Part shown: positions 18,688-27,065 of the stretch, one piece after another
How positions within the stretch are numbered: position 1 is the first letter of the stretch
Layout of the letters: each line of letters starts with the position of its first letter
Made by a program: the position numbers and the translations under genes
Notes under the pieces: model-generated
Databases searched by the model: none
The model's input: only the letters and a program-made list of their open reading frames with translations
What the model was told of the DNA's origin: nothing
Source: Gammaproteobacteria bacterium
GTDB lineage: Bacteria; Pseudomonadota; Gammaproteobacteria; SZUA-229
DNA: 64,000 nucleotides
NCBI GenBank assembly: GCA_029882355.1
Contig: JAOUKV010000014.1
Location: 1 to 64,000 of the forward strand
Direction: 5' to 3'

Positions 18688-19170
18688 ATGCAAATCGAAA
18701 ACAATAAAGTTGCGATTCTTCACTACACGCTGAAAGACAATGAAGGCAACGTTCTAGATCAGTCTGATGATGGTAGTTTTATTTATTTGCATGGCGCCAT
18801 GAATATCATACCTGGTCTTGAAGATGCTTTAACAGGTAAAAAGGTCGGTGATGATTTCAACGTAAAAGTTTCACCTGAAGAGGCTTATGGCGTGCGTTCA
18901 GAAGATCATATGCAGGAAGTACCAAAAGAAATGTTCGAGTCTGATGCTGAGATTAATGTTGGTATGCAGTTTCATGCACAAGGCCCAAATGGCGATGATC
19001 TGATGGTGACAATCGCAGAAATTAAAGATGACGTAATTGTTGTTGATGGCAATCACCCACTGGCGGGTGTGGAACTAAATTTCGATGTGAAAGTGGTTGA
19101 AGTCAGAGATGCGACTGACGAGGAGCTCGAGCATGGTCATGTTCACAGCGCGGGTGGTTGTGGTCACTAA
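18688..19170 (+). CDS. slyD: FKBP-type peptidyl-prolyl isomerase, SlyD-like
   Basis: A 160-residue SlyD-type protein: FKBP halves (LHYTLKDNEGNVLDQS and the C-terminal HPLAGVELNFDVKVVEVR) interrupted by the insert-in-flap chaperone domain (PEEAYGVRSEDHMQEVPKE onward). A short His/Cys tail ends in GHVHSAGGCGH and could bind nickel or zinc, though it is much shorter than in E. coli SlyD. It catalyses prolyl isomerisation and acts as a chaperone. Start chosen at MQIENNKVAI; an upstream TTG start would add 17 atypical residues. The SET-domain gene follows after 20 bases. Confidence 0.94.
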   Translation: MQIENNKVAILHYTLKDNEGNVLDQSDDGSFIYLHGAMNIIPGLEDALTGKKVGDDFNVKVSPEEAYGVRSEDHMQEVPKEMFESDAEINVGMQFHAQGPNGDDLMVTIAEIKDDVIVVDGNHPLAGVELNFDVKVVEVRDATDEELEHGHVHSAGGCGH

Positions 19171-19190
19171 TCCGTTCTCTGGGAGTATTC

Positions 19191-19532
19191 ATGTTAGATG
19201 ATATTGAGCTAGATGCTCTGTATTATGTTGATGACTCGGGCATCCATGGCAAAGGCCTGTATGCTCGGGTCGCAATAAAAAAAGGCGAATACATGGGTAC
19301 ATACGATGGCCCGGAGGGCGTCGAACATGGCAGCCATGTTTTATGGGTTGAAGAGGAAGATGGCGAATGGATAGGCCGCAATGGTCAGAATATTTTGCGT
19401 TATCTCAATCATCATAAAAAACCTCACGCCGAGTTTGATGGTTTTGATTTATACGCGCTCAAAAATATCAGGGAAGGAGAAGAGCTCACTATTGATTATG
19501 GTGAGGAGCCAGATCCGGAGGATTGCGATTAG
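19191..19532 (+). CDS. Small SET-domain protein (putative protein-lysine methyltransferase)
   Basis: A 113-residue protein that is nearly all SET domain. Conserved parts are GIHGKGLYARVAIKKGEYMG (N-SET), RYLNHHKKPHAEF in the place of the RFxNHS motif, and the C-terminal GEELTIDYGEE with the catalytic Tyr. The N-H-H instead of N-H-S is a minor variation. Post-SET cysteines are absent. SET enzymes methylate lysines with S-adenosylmethionine; the bacterial target is unknown. A GGGAG ribosome binding site lies 6 bases before the ATG and slyD ends 20 bases upstream, so the two are probably co-transcribed. Confidence 0.86.
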   Translation: MLDDIELDALYYVDDSGIHGKGLYARVAIKKGEYMGTYDGPEGVEHGSHVLWVEEEDGEWIGRNGQNILRYLNHHKKPHAEFDGFDLYALKNIREGEELTIDYGEEPDPEDCD

Positions 19533-19626
19533 ATTTTGACCGATGCATTCTGCCAGGTCATCACATACTCACAAGGTCATACTGAGTCTTGCCAAAGGTA
19601 GGCTTTGCATGCAAAGTGGCTGAACA

Positions 19627-21027
19627 GTGGGTAAAACTAACAAACAAAAAACAGAAATGAATGATGAGATCCATCTTGAGTTCAAGGTGGGGCCGTTACA
19701 TTTTTGTGCGTCAGTACTTGAGGTCGAGGCCATTATCTCACCACCCAGGATGATTCATGTACCACTGAGTGAGCATGTAGTGGTCGGTTGTTTTGATCAT
19801 CAGGGAAGAACAGTTACGGTGCTCAGTATGCACAATAAGTTTGGTTTACCATTTACGCTCAAAGAAAAAGAAACGCATATTATTCTGGCCACTGTGGACA
19901 AAGAGCTCAAGGGTTTCTGGGTGGATCAGGCTATCGATATTATTCAGCTTAATACTTTTGATAATCATGAAGAGTACTATACGAATAAGCGAAAGGCATA
20001 TTCAAATTTTCTGACTCGTGGTGAAGAAATAATTCTGCAAACAAGTTTTCAGCGACTGCATAGATGTGACAGTTCAAACCTGAGTTGGCTGGCAAGTGCT
20101 GATGGAAATAAGAGTATATCCGTTGTTAAAGATGAAGATACTGACACAGTCGATGTTATACCCACGCCTGAACATGAAAAAAATACAACGCTAGTAACAG
20201 GCGGCACACAAACATCAGAACCAACCAATGTTGACTATTATGTCAGCGAAGATCGACGTACAGCTAATGGCCAGAATAGTCAGTGCAAAGCCAGTACAAA
20301 CAGAGCGAAATTATTCGATAACACAAAAAAGAATAGTGCAGTCTTAAGTAGTGGTCATCACGCCAGTGTCATAACACATGACCATAACGAATCTGGAGCA
20401 TTGCATGCCCGCACCTACAGCAGCATAACTTCAAGCGAAAGCAAAGTGGTCAATAAGAATGTCGAGGTCTACATTCTGGTCGCAGCCTTATTGTTGCTGG
20501 TTGTACTTGGTTTGGGTAGCGTATATCTGATCGATATGGGTACTGGTTCAGCAAAAAAATATTCCAGTAAAGCCGGAAATTCACAAGATTTATATACAGC
20601 TGTAAAGCCGATTACAGTGGTAGAGAATAAAGAAATCACAAAAAAGATGATGGAAACAGAGTTTGTAGAAATAGCGCCATCAGAAAATCAGTCATTGAAT
20701 GCAGTCGCACAGAAGGATGAGACAATGCCTGAACAATCGGCAACTGCACGTGTTTTTGAATTACATGTTGATGAAAAATCTGATTCAAACCTGTATGCAA
20801 TTACTGGCTTTGAACCCGTGTTGCATCAGCAAGAGAGTGAGCAAGCACCAAGTACACAGACGTTTACCCATGTCGTAGTGAAGGGGGATACCTTGTGGCA
20901 TATCACGCGACGTTATTTAGATAATCCGCATCGATATCCTGAGCTAGCGGCTGCCAGCCATATTAATAATCCTCACCGTATTTATCCAGGTGATGTAATA
21001 AGGATTATTGTTAATCGAGCCAGGTAG
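19627..21027 (+). CDS. CheW-like domain, transmembrane segment and LysM domain protein
   Basis: A 466-residue protein of unusual layout. Residues about 15-140 resemble a CheW-like domain (ASVLEVEAIISPP, HVVVGCFDHQGRTVTVLSM, HIILATVDKELKGFWVD). A low-complexity, polar linker follows (about 150-275), then one membrane segment (about 281-303), a second polar stretch, and a C-terminal LysM domain (about 414-464) with HVVVKGDTLWHITRRYLDN and HRIYPGDVIRI. The predicted topology puts CheW in the cytoplasm and LysM in the periplasm on peptidoglycan. It could tie a chemosensory array or a kinase to the cell wall, but that is inference. The start is GTG; an ATG ten codons later (MNDEIHLEF) is an alternative. 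Confidence 0.8.
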   Translation: MGKTNKQKTEMNDEIHLEFKVGPLHFCASVLEVEAIISPPRMIHVPLSEHVVVGCFDHQGRTVTVLSMHNKFGLPFTLKEKETHIILATVDKELKGFWVDQAIDIIQLNTFDNHEEYYTNKRKAYSNFLTRGEEIILQTSFQRLHRCDSSNLSWLASADGNKSISVVKDEDTDTVDVIPTPEHEKNTTLVTGGTQTSEPTNVDYYVSEDRRTANGQNSQCKASTNRAKLFDNTKKNSAVLSSGHHASVITHDHNESGALHARTYSSITSSESKVVNKNVEVYILVAALLLLVVLGLGSVYLIDMGTGSAKKYSSKAGNSQDLYTAVKPITVVENKEITKKMMETEFVEIAPSENQSLNAVAQKDETMPEQSATARVFELHVDEKSDSNLYAITGFEPVLHQQESEQAPSTQTFTHVVVKGDTLWHITRRYLDNPHRYPELAAASHINNPHRIYPGDVIRIIVNRAR

Positions 21028-21043
21028 TAGCTGTATATCCGTA

Positions 21044-21841
21044 TTAAAAATCAATCGGCAAATAAAAGAACACAAATCTGCCGTCTTCAATATCCACTTT
21101 CAAAGTTGCACCGTGGTAAACGCCATAATCGACATAACCGGGTAGCGGGCTATTGGCATGGCATTCACTGGCATGTTGCGGCGATTCGAAATCACGATCC
21201 TTGTCGTACCATGAAAGCAGCATGTGATTTTCGAGTTTGTGGTCGGCGACTCGGTTAGCGATTTGCATGGCAACCTGATAATCGGCAGGTGATGGTTCAG
21301 GGCTGAGCTCGACGGTTTCTACGTTGGAGAAGTCGGGGCCATCCATGTTGCAGAACGAACCGGATTCGGCTTTGTCTGTTGTTATTAAGGATTCTGCAAA
21401 GTGAGCCACTGGTTTTATATTCTGTTCAAAATGAACGACTGATTTTATCTTCAGATCGGAGGGTAAATTCGTAGAGACAGGGCAATGTCCCATACGATCG
21501 ATGATGTATGCAATGTCATCATCGACTGGCTGGCCAGATTTAAGTATGACGTTGAATGCAACATCAACACTTTGGATATTCCAGAATTCACCAGCGATGA
21601 GTTTAAGTTCGCCAGTGGCAGATTGGAGTATCAGGTTTCGTTCAGCGCTGTTGGTGCGCATGTAAAGGTGCTGGCAGGAGAACAGGCCATAGACCAGCAA
21701 TAAAAAACCCGGTGACTTTACGCTCAGGTGCAGCGTTTTCCATTCATTTTCCAGCAATATTTCTACCAGAAGATCCGTAACATCATTCTTTTCGGATTCA
21801 TAATTACAGTTTAGGCGAAGGTGGAAGTGTCTATCTGTCAT
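21044..21841 (-). CDS. OsmC-like protein with C-terminal AF1514-like domain
   Basis: A 265-residue protein. Residues about 25-140 look like an OsmC/Ohr fold: a first Cys in YGLFSCQHLY (C56) and a second in DRMGHCPVSTNL (C120), as in OsmC 'HCPVS' motifs. Residues about 185-265, with HMLLSWYDKDRDFESPQHAS and a terminal GATLKVDIEDGRFVFFYL, resemble the AF1514/DUF5619 family as far as I recall it. OsmC proteins reduce organic peroxides through the two Cys, but distant members have other uses. It lies 10 bases downstream of the efpL gene on the same strand, so the two may share a transcript. Domain naming is from memory and moderately sure. Confidence 0.6.
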   Translation of the reverse strand: MTDRHFHLRLNCNYESEKNDVTDLLVEILLENEWKTLHLSVKSPGFLLLVYGLFSCQHLYMRTNSAERNLILQSATGELKLIAGEFWNIQSVDVAFNVILKSGQPVDDDIAYIIDRMGHCPVSTNLPSDLKIKSVVHFEQNIKPVAHFAESLITTDKAESGSFCNMDGPDFSNVETVELSPEPSPADYQVAMQIANRVADHKLENHMLLSWYDKDRDFESPQHASECHANSPLPGYVDYGVYHGATLKVDIEDGRFVFFYLPIDF

Positions 21842-21851
21842 GGTTGGCCCT

Positions 21852-22415
21852 CTATGCTCTGGACATGAACTCGCGAGTATCGGTGTTTACTTTGATGCTT
21901 TCGCCAACGGCGAGGTATTCAGGTACTTGTACGACCAGGCCGGTTGTTAGTGTGGCTGGTTTTGTACGAGCCGATGAAGATGCCGCTTTCATGGTGGGTG
22001 AGCATTCGGTGATTTCCAGTACAACGTTGGAGGGTAATTCGATGCCGAGTACCTGGCCTTCCGCGACCAATGCAGAAATGCCTTCTAGTCCGTCTGACAG
22101 GAAGGGCAGTTCTTCTTCAAGGCTGTCATCGGAAAGCGTGTATTGATCATAGTTTTCGGTATCCATAAAGGTGCAGCCATCAGCATCGCGATATAGCAGC
22201 TGGATATCGTGACGTGTCATTTCAAGATCTTCGACCTTTTCATCGCCTTTGAAGTTGTGTTCGAATTTTTGATGCGTGCTTATTTCCTTGCCGGTGACTT
22301 TATAGAGGGTGCTACCACCACGAGAGTGGGGGTTTTGAACAAAGACTTTTTTGACGATGATAATTTTATCGTCGATTTTAAAAACAGTGCTTTTTTTTAG
22401 TTCGTTTGCTTTCAT
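21852..22415 (-). CDS. yeiP: Elongation factor P-like protein YeiP/EfpL
   Basis: A 188-residue EF-P paralogue, colinear with E. coli YeiP (190 residues). The tip of domain I reads NPHSRGGSTLYK, corresponding to the SPTARGAATLYK loop of YeiP; the Arg is kept and no modifiable Lys of the classical EF-P type is present. C-terminal motifs ASSSARTKPATLTTGLVVQVPEYL are typical. EfpL binds the ribosomal E site and relieves stalling at certain prolines and other sequences. Start chosen at MKANELKK, which aligns with MPRANEIKK; a GTG three codons upstream is possible. Confidence 0.93.
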   Translation of the reverse strand: MKANELKKSTVFKIDDKIIIVKKVFVQNPHSRGGSTLYKVTGKEISTHQKFEHNFKGDEKVEDLEMTRHDIQLLYRDADGCTFMDTENYDQYTLSDDSLEEELPFLSDGLEGISALVAEGQVLGIELPSNVVLEITECSPTMKAASSSARTKPATLTTGLVVQVPEYLAVGESIKVNTDTREFMSRA

Positions 22416-22503
22416 GGTTGCCACATTTAACTGGAATGAATAATGGGATTGCTTAATTGGCCATTATCGCATTTTTTAAGTTGGCTTGTTGAGTGGTGTC
22501 TAT

Positions 22504-23055
22504 CTAGAATTCTTCGACGGTATAACGTTGAATTTTAATACTGTCGCTCCAGTAATTTTCAGGCAGGCCAGATTTCATTTTCAGGTGATTGAGAAAGTCT
22601 CGTGGTTTGGCTAGCGATTGCCATACCGAAGGTAAAAAAGTTCCGCGTCGGTTGCCCTCTTTCATAATCAGGCCATCAATGTTTGGCCGGAGTTGAGAGA
22701 CTAAATCCTGCTCAGAATTAAAAGACATTTTTTCAGGTGTGCCAAGGATGGAAATATGAATATCCAGTTGTTCGAGTTCATCCTCTCTTAGCGGTGGAAA
22801 GCGCGGATCAGAAAAAGCCGCGGCGAAAGCGTTGTGGGCAATATCTTCAGCCAGCGGGCGAACTGGTTCGAGCATGCCTATGCAGCCGCGAAGCTCGCCA
22901 TTTTTTTGCAGTGTCACGAATGTAGCGCGTTTTGTATTTAGCGCAGCATCCATTGTTGACAGGTCAACACTTAAAGCATGCCCGCCGGTCAAACCCGATT
23001 TGATGGATTCGATAGCGATATCGCGAAGCTGTTTTCGTTGTTCTTCGTTATGCAT
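22504..23055 (-). CDS. amrA: AmmeMemoRadiSam system protein A (AMMECR1 domain)
   Basis: A 183-residue protein with the AMMECR1 fold. The family hallmark LRGCIGMLEPVRPLAEDIAHNAFAAAFSDPRFPPL begins at about residue 55, and ILGTPEKMSF and MKEGNRRGTFLPSVW follow. The function of AMMECR1 proteins in bacteria is unknown. It lies 6 bases downstream of the MEMO-like gene on the same strand, and the radical SAM partner is divergent directly upstream of that gene. Family assignment is firm. Confidence 0.93.
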   Translation of the reverse strand: MHNEEQRKQLRDIAIESIKSGLTGGHALSVDLSTMDAALNTKRATFVTLQKNGELRGCIGMLEPVRPLAEDIAHNAFAAAFSDPRFPPLREDELEQLDIHISILGTPEKMSFNSEQDLVSQLRPNIDGLIMKEGNRRGTFLPSVWQSLAKPRDFLNHLKMKSGLPENYWSDSIKIQRYTVEEF

Positions 23056-23061
23056 AAGTGT

Positions 23062-23853
23062 TCACGGTTGCTCAAATGCCCACGCACCATATCCGACCAC
23101 TTTATTTTTGTCACCGGCTGTGTCACCGGAGTTGCGTAAATCGAGCGTGCTTACTTTTAGATTGTGTTTGCGTGCGGACAGTAATAAGCCGAGAACCGGG
23201 TTACGACCACAGGCCTGTCCATAATGTATTTGATGGCCATCGAGGTTTTCAATAGCAGAGCAGGTAGCGGCATCCATGGTTCGTGCAGTATTGTAGTCGT
23301 GGTAGTGGCTTAAATCGGAAGAGATAACAATTAATGTTTCATCGCCACCCCAGACAGTCTCCAACACCTCGTGCACATCGACATCACTGGCGTCTCCAAC
23401 CACCAGTGGCAGTAAGGTAAATTCATCCAGTACTTGCTGCAAGAAGGGTAACTGAACCTCCAGGCTGTGTTCCTGTGCGTGAGTGAGATCAAACTCATGT
23501 ACCTGTGGTAGTTGTAGCAATTGTTTGCTGAGTTCGCGGTCAATGGGGATTGAACCTAGTGGAGTTTGAAAATAATCTGCACTGCTGGTAGCCAGCCCGG
23601 ATAAGGCCACGCGGTGACAGGGGCCCAATAAAACAACGCGATGAATTTTATCTCTGGCGGGAATGAGTTGTGCGAAGGCGCTGGCGGCAATCGGACCGGA
23701 ATAAATATAACCGGCGTGCGGCACGATGATAGCCTTGGGTGATGGCGCAGTGATACTCACTTCGGCGAGCATGGATTTAACTTCCGCCTGAAGTTGTGAG
23801 GGGTTACCTGTATAAAACATATCAGCGACTGCTGCTGGTCGGGTGCCGGACAT
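23062..23853 (-). CDS. amrB: AmmeMemoRadiSam system protein B (MEMO1 family)
   Basis: A 263-residue MEMO-family protein, related in fold to class III extradiol dioxygenases. Visible features are the opening RPAAVADMFYTGNPSQL, IIVPHAGYIYSGPIAASAF with the conserved His, LLGPCHRVALSGLA, and VISSDLSHYHDYNTA. The three metal-site positions (two His and a Cys in the human protein) seem at least partly kept. Start chosen at MSGTRP, which has an AGAGGAG ribosome binding site 6 bases upstream; an upstream extension overlaps the divergent promoter region. It is transcribed with protein A. Confidence 0.93.
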   Translation of the reverse strand: MSGTRPAAVADMFYTGNPSQLQAEVKSMLAEVSITAPSPKAIIVPHAGYIYSGPIAASAFAQLIPARDKIHRVVLLGPCHRVALSGLATSSADYFQTPLGSIPIDRELSKQLLQLPQVHEFDLTHAQEHSLEVQLPFLQQVLDEFTLLPLVVGDASDVDVHEVLETVWGGDETLIVISSDLSHYHDYNTARTMDAATCSAIENLDGHQIHYGQACGRNPVLGLLLSARKHNLKVSTLDLRNSGDTAGDKNKVVGYGAWAFEQP

Positions 23854-23954
23854 AATACGCTCCTCTGATCTTATTATTATGCGACCAATGGGCTTTAAAA
23901 GTATAGGTTTTATCCTTATATTGGTCATACAGATATGGTGAAAGGGACTCGGTG

Positions 23955-25070
23955 ATGGCGGCAATTAAAGAGAAAATTTTGATGACGGATAAGGGTGTAG
24001 TACCGACCAGATACTGGCACAAGCTGGATGATGGTCGTGTACAGTGTGATTTATGCCCACGTGAATGCAAGCTGCACGAGGGGCAGCGGGGCTTGTGTTT
24101 TGTTCGTGCTAGCGTTGATGATCAAGTTGTACTGACCACCTACGGTCGTTCCAGTGGTTATTGCATTGATCCCATCGAGAAAAAACCGCTTAATCACTTT
24201 TTACCGGGAACGCCGGTATTGTCGTTTGGTACGGCAGGCTGCAATCTGGCCTGCAAGTTTTGCCAAAACTGGGATATCAGTAAGTCGCGCGAACTGGATA
24301 CGCTGATGGATCACGCTGAACCTGAAACCATTGCCAGGGCAGCTGAAGAACTGGGTTGTCGCAGTGTGGCTTTTACCTATAATGACCCGGTCATTTTTCA
24401 TGAGTATGCGATTGACGTCGCCAAAGCCTGTAAAAAACGGGGTATTAAGACGGTGGCGGTGACGGCGGGTTATATCTGTGATGAGCCGCGCGTGGAGTTT
24501 TTCGAGCACATGGATGCTGCTAATATCGATTTGAAGGGTTTTACCGAAGATTTTTACTGGAAGATGACCGGCTCGCATCTGCAGCCGGTACTGGAAACGC
24601 TGGAATATATTCATCATGAAACCGATGTCTGGATGGAGCTGACCACGCTTTTAATCCCCGGTTACAACGATAGTGAAAAAGAGATTAATGAAATGACTCA
24701 GTGGGTGGCTGAGAAGCTGGGGCCGGATGTGCCTATGCACTTCACTGCATTTCATCCCGATTACAAGATGATGGATGTGCCGCCGACGCCACTGGCGACA
24801 TTGCGGAGGGCGCGTGAGATCGCGCTGAAAAATGGCATTCACTACGCCTATACTGGTAATGTGCATGATGTCGGGGGTGATAGCACCTACTGTCATTCCT
24901 GCGGGACGTGTTTGATTGAGCGGGACTGGTATGTTCTTGGAGAATGGAATTTGGATGATAAAGGTGGCTGCAAGAAATGCGGTAACCAGTGCGCCGGAGT
25001 TTTTGAATCAGGTCACGGTGACTGGGGTGCAAAACGCCAGCCAGTGCATTTGGCCGATTATGAGAAGTAA
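23955..25070 (+). CDS. amrS: AmmeMemoRadiSam system radical SAM enzyme
   Basis: A 371-residue radical SAM protein. The 4Fe-4S cluster motif is CNLACKFC (C96, C100, C103), a CxxxCxxC. N-terminal Cys in CDLCPRECKL and GLCFV, and a C-terminal double CxxC region (YCHSCGTC and GCKKCGNQC) could bind further clusters or zinc. The protein resembles pyruvate formate-lyase activating enzymes but belongs to the AmmeMemoRadiSam group. Start is the ATG next to an in-frame GTG; MTDKGVVP ten codons later is an alternative. It is divergent from the A/B pair with about 100 bases between starts, so the three genes form one locus. Confidence 0.93.
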   Translation: MAAIKEKILMTDKGVVPTRYWHKLDDGRVQCDLCPRECKLHEGQRGLCFVRASVDDQVVLTTYGRSSGYCIDPIEKKPLNHFLPGTPVLSFGTAGCNLACKFCQNWDISKSRELDTLMDHAEPETIARAAEELGCRSVAFTYNDPVIFHEYAIDVAKACKKRGIKTVAVTAGYICDEPRVEFFEHMDAANIDLKGFTEDFYWKMTGSHLQPVLETLEYIHHETDVWMELTTLLIPGYNDSEKEINEMTQWVAEKLGPDVPMHFTAFHPDYKMMDVPPTPLATLRRAREIALKNGIHYAYTGNVHDVGGDSTYCHSCGTCLIERDWYVLGEWNLDDKGGCKKCGNQCAGVFESGHGDWGAKRQPVHLADYEK

Positions 25071-25124
25071 TGACTGATAAAATATACGGTAATTTGTTAT
25101 TATCCGCCGTTCGTTAGTAAAATT

Positions 25125-25196
25125 GGACATTATGTCCTTGCGGGTAAGTCAAAATGATTTAAACCCGTCTATATAACAAGAGTCCAATATATATTG
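25125..25196. promoter_or_regulatory. Palindromes upstream of the ExeA-like gene
   Basis: The 168-base gap contains a perfect 13-base palindrome GGACATTATGTCC (25125-25137), a CGGGT/ACCCG inverted repeat (25141-25145 and 25163-25167) and a perfect 12-base palindrome CAATATATATTG (25185-25196). They lie 43-114 bases before the ATG. They may be operators or parts of a promoter; AT-rich palindromes also arise by chance, so this is tentative. Confidence 0.35.
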
Positions 25197-25238
25197 TTAC
25201 AAATGTAAAAAAAGTAAGGCAACCGGTTACGCGCAAAT

Positions 25239-27050
25239 ATGTATGAATCATTTTACGGCTTGAAAGAAAAGCCGTTTTCAATGTTACCCGATCCCGGGTT
25301 TCTTTATCTCAGTAAGAAGCACCAGAAGGCGCTAACCCTGTTCGAGTATGGTTTGATGAATCATGCCGGTTTTTGTGTGATCAGTGGTGAGATAGGTTCC
25401 GGTAAAACCACCATAATGCGTAAATTGCTAGAAAATATGAGTCGCAAAATTAGGGTTGGTATGATCACCAATACTCATAAGGGATTCGGCAATTTACTGG
25501 ATTGGGTGTTATCTGCTTACAGCATACATGAAAAAGGGTTGACCGAAGTTGAAAAACATCAGCGTTTTGTTGACTTTTTAATCGAGCAATATGCAGCCAA
25601 AAAGACAACACTCCTTATTGTTGACGAAGCACAAAATATGGCAGCCGATAAGCTGGAAGAGCTGCGCATGTTGTCGAATATTAACTCAGATAAAAATCAG
25701 GTTTTGCAGATTATTCTAGCGGGCCAGCCTGAGCTCAAAGAAACGCTCTCTCTTCCTGAATTAAAGCAGTTCGTCCAGCGTATTGCAGTGGATTATCATC
25801 TGGATTCGTTGGATCAGGAAGATACTCGTGGTTATATCGCGCATCGTTTGTCGGTGGCGGGCGCAGACAGGATGCTCTTTACAGAAGAGGCCTGCGACCT
25901 GATATATAAATACAGTGGTGGCTCGCCACGCTTAATCAACTTGTTGTGCGATACGGTGATGGTTTATGGCTTTGCCGATCAACTGGAAGTGATTGATGAT
26001 GTGGTAGTTATTGATATGATTTTGGAGCGGATGCAAAGTAGTATGGTTCCTCTGGCATGCACTGATCTACCGGAAAGAAAAGTTAGAAAGCAGGTGGCTG
26101 ATAAAAGCATGGCCAGGGAAAGCGCTTCTGAGCAATCAGCAACTTCGGGTATAACAAAACAAAGCAGTGTCGATGCTGCGGGAGCTGAGAGCGATTTCGG
26201 TGAAAAAGTTTTACAGGCAGCCGCTTCTGAAAAAATTGAGGCGTCGGAAGTAGGCACTGAAGTAGTGTCTGAGGAAGAAATTCAGAGTTGCGATACTTTG
26301 GGGCCGGTAGAAGATAAAGCTCATACAGCCCCTGAAAAAATAGAATCAGTTATAGATTCATCCGATGTGACAAAACCGGCGGAATCAAAACGCCAGCGTC
26401 TGCTAATACCAATATTGATGTCTATGCTTGTTCTTGTAATAGCAACTTTGTTTTTTGCATTGAGTCTAGACGATGATGGAGCGAGTACGGGTGCGGCTAC
26501 AAGTGATATCAATAAATATAGCACCCCACCTGAGCCGATAAACAGAACGACAGAAATTCTGCAACAGGATGTTGTTGATGTGGTCCCTGATGCTATACAA
26601 AAGCAACTGGATGAAGCGCAAAAACTTCAACAAGAAATGGTTCTGCGTCAGAAGGAAGATAGTGATAGATTGAAAAATCTGGAAGAGCAGGCGGTATTGT
26701 TGAAAAAAGAACGTGATAAGGCTTTAGTCAAAGCAAAAGCTGAAAAAGAAAAACGTGAATCTGAGGCCAGGGCGGCACGGATTTCTGCGGAGCGTGAAAA
26801 AGCGGCAGAAAAAATAGCGCAACAAGCGGTTGCTGAAGCCATGGCGGCAGATCAGAAAGCAAAAGCACTTGAAGAATTAAGGGCTAGAGAGCAGCAGGAT
26901 ATTGCTGATGCATTGGAAGCCGAGCAGAAAAAGCTGGAAGCTGAGAAAATGAAAGCAGAAGCAGAAAAAATGAAGGCGGAAGCGGAGAAGGCTCCGACTG
27001 ATGTTCGTTGTGAAGGCGCTACGGCGCGTTTTTTATCAACCTGCCGTTAA
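25239..27050 (+). CDS. ExeA/GspA-like AAA ATPase with membrane anchor and coiled coil
   Basis: A 603-residue protein. Residues 1-270 form an ExeA-type AAA domain: the opening MYESFYGLKEKPFSMLPDPGFLYLS, Walker A GEIGSGKTT (about 50-58), Walker B TLLIVDEAQNM and the sensor IILAGQPEL, then the C-terminal YSGGSPRLINLLCD. A variable linker follows, then one membrane segment at about 388-407, then a long charged coiled coil (about 450-590) of Ala/Glu/Lys-rich heptads. ExeA relatives drive secretin assembly, MSHA pilus biogenesis or exopolysaccharide export. No gsp, msh or eps genes neighbour it, and the peptidoglycan-binding domain of true ExeA is not apparent. Confidence 0.88.
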   Translation: MYESFYGLKEKPFSMLPDPGFLYLSKKHQKALTLFEYGLMNHAGFCVISGEIGSGKTTIMRKLLENMSRKIRVGMITNTHKGFGNLLDWVLSAYSIHEKGLTEVEKHQRFVDFLIEQYAAKKTTLLIVDEAQNMAADKLEELRMLSNINSDKNQVLQIILAGQPELKETLSLPELKQFVQRIAVDYHLDSLDQEDTRGYIAHRLSVAGADRMLFTEEACDLIYKYSGGSPRLINLLCDTVMVYGFADQLEVIDDVVVIDMILERMQSSMVPLACTDLPERKVRKQVADKSMARESASEQSATSGITKQSSVDAAGAESDFGEKVLQAAASEKIEASEVGTEVVSEEEIQSCDTLGPVEDKAHTAPEKIESVIDSSDVTKPAESKRQRLLIPILMSMLVLVIATLFFALSLDDDGASTGAATSDINKYSTPPEPINRTTEILQQDVVDVVPDAIQKQLDEAQKLQQEMVLRQKEDSDRLKNLEEQAVLLKKERDKALVKAKAEKEKRESEARAARISAEREKAAEKIAQQAVAEAMAADQKAKALEELRAREQQDIADALEAEQKKLEAEKMKAEAEKMKAEAEKAPTDVRCEGATARFLSTCR

Positions 27051-27065
27051 ATGAATAAAGTTGCT

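Noticed and set aside
25979..26257. Minus-strand frame inside the ExeA-like gene
   Set aside because: It is an antisense shadow without a ribosome binding site, and the product has low-complexity Ser/Ala composition.
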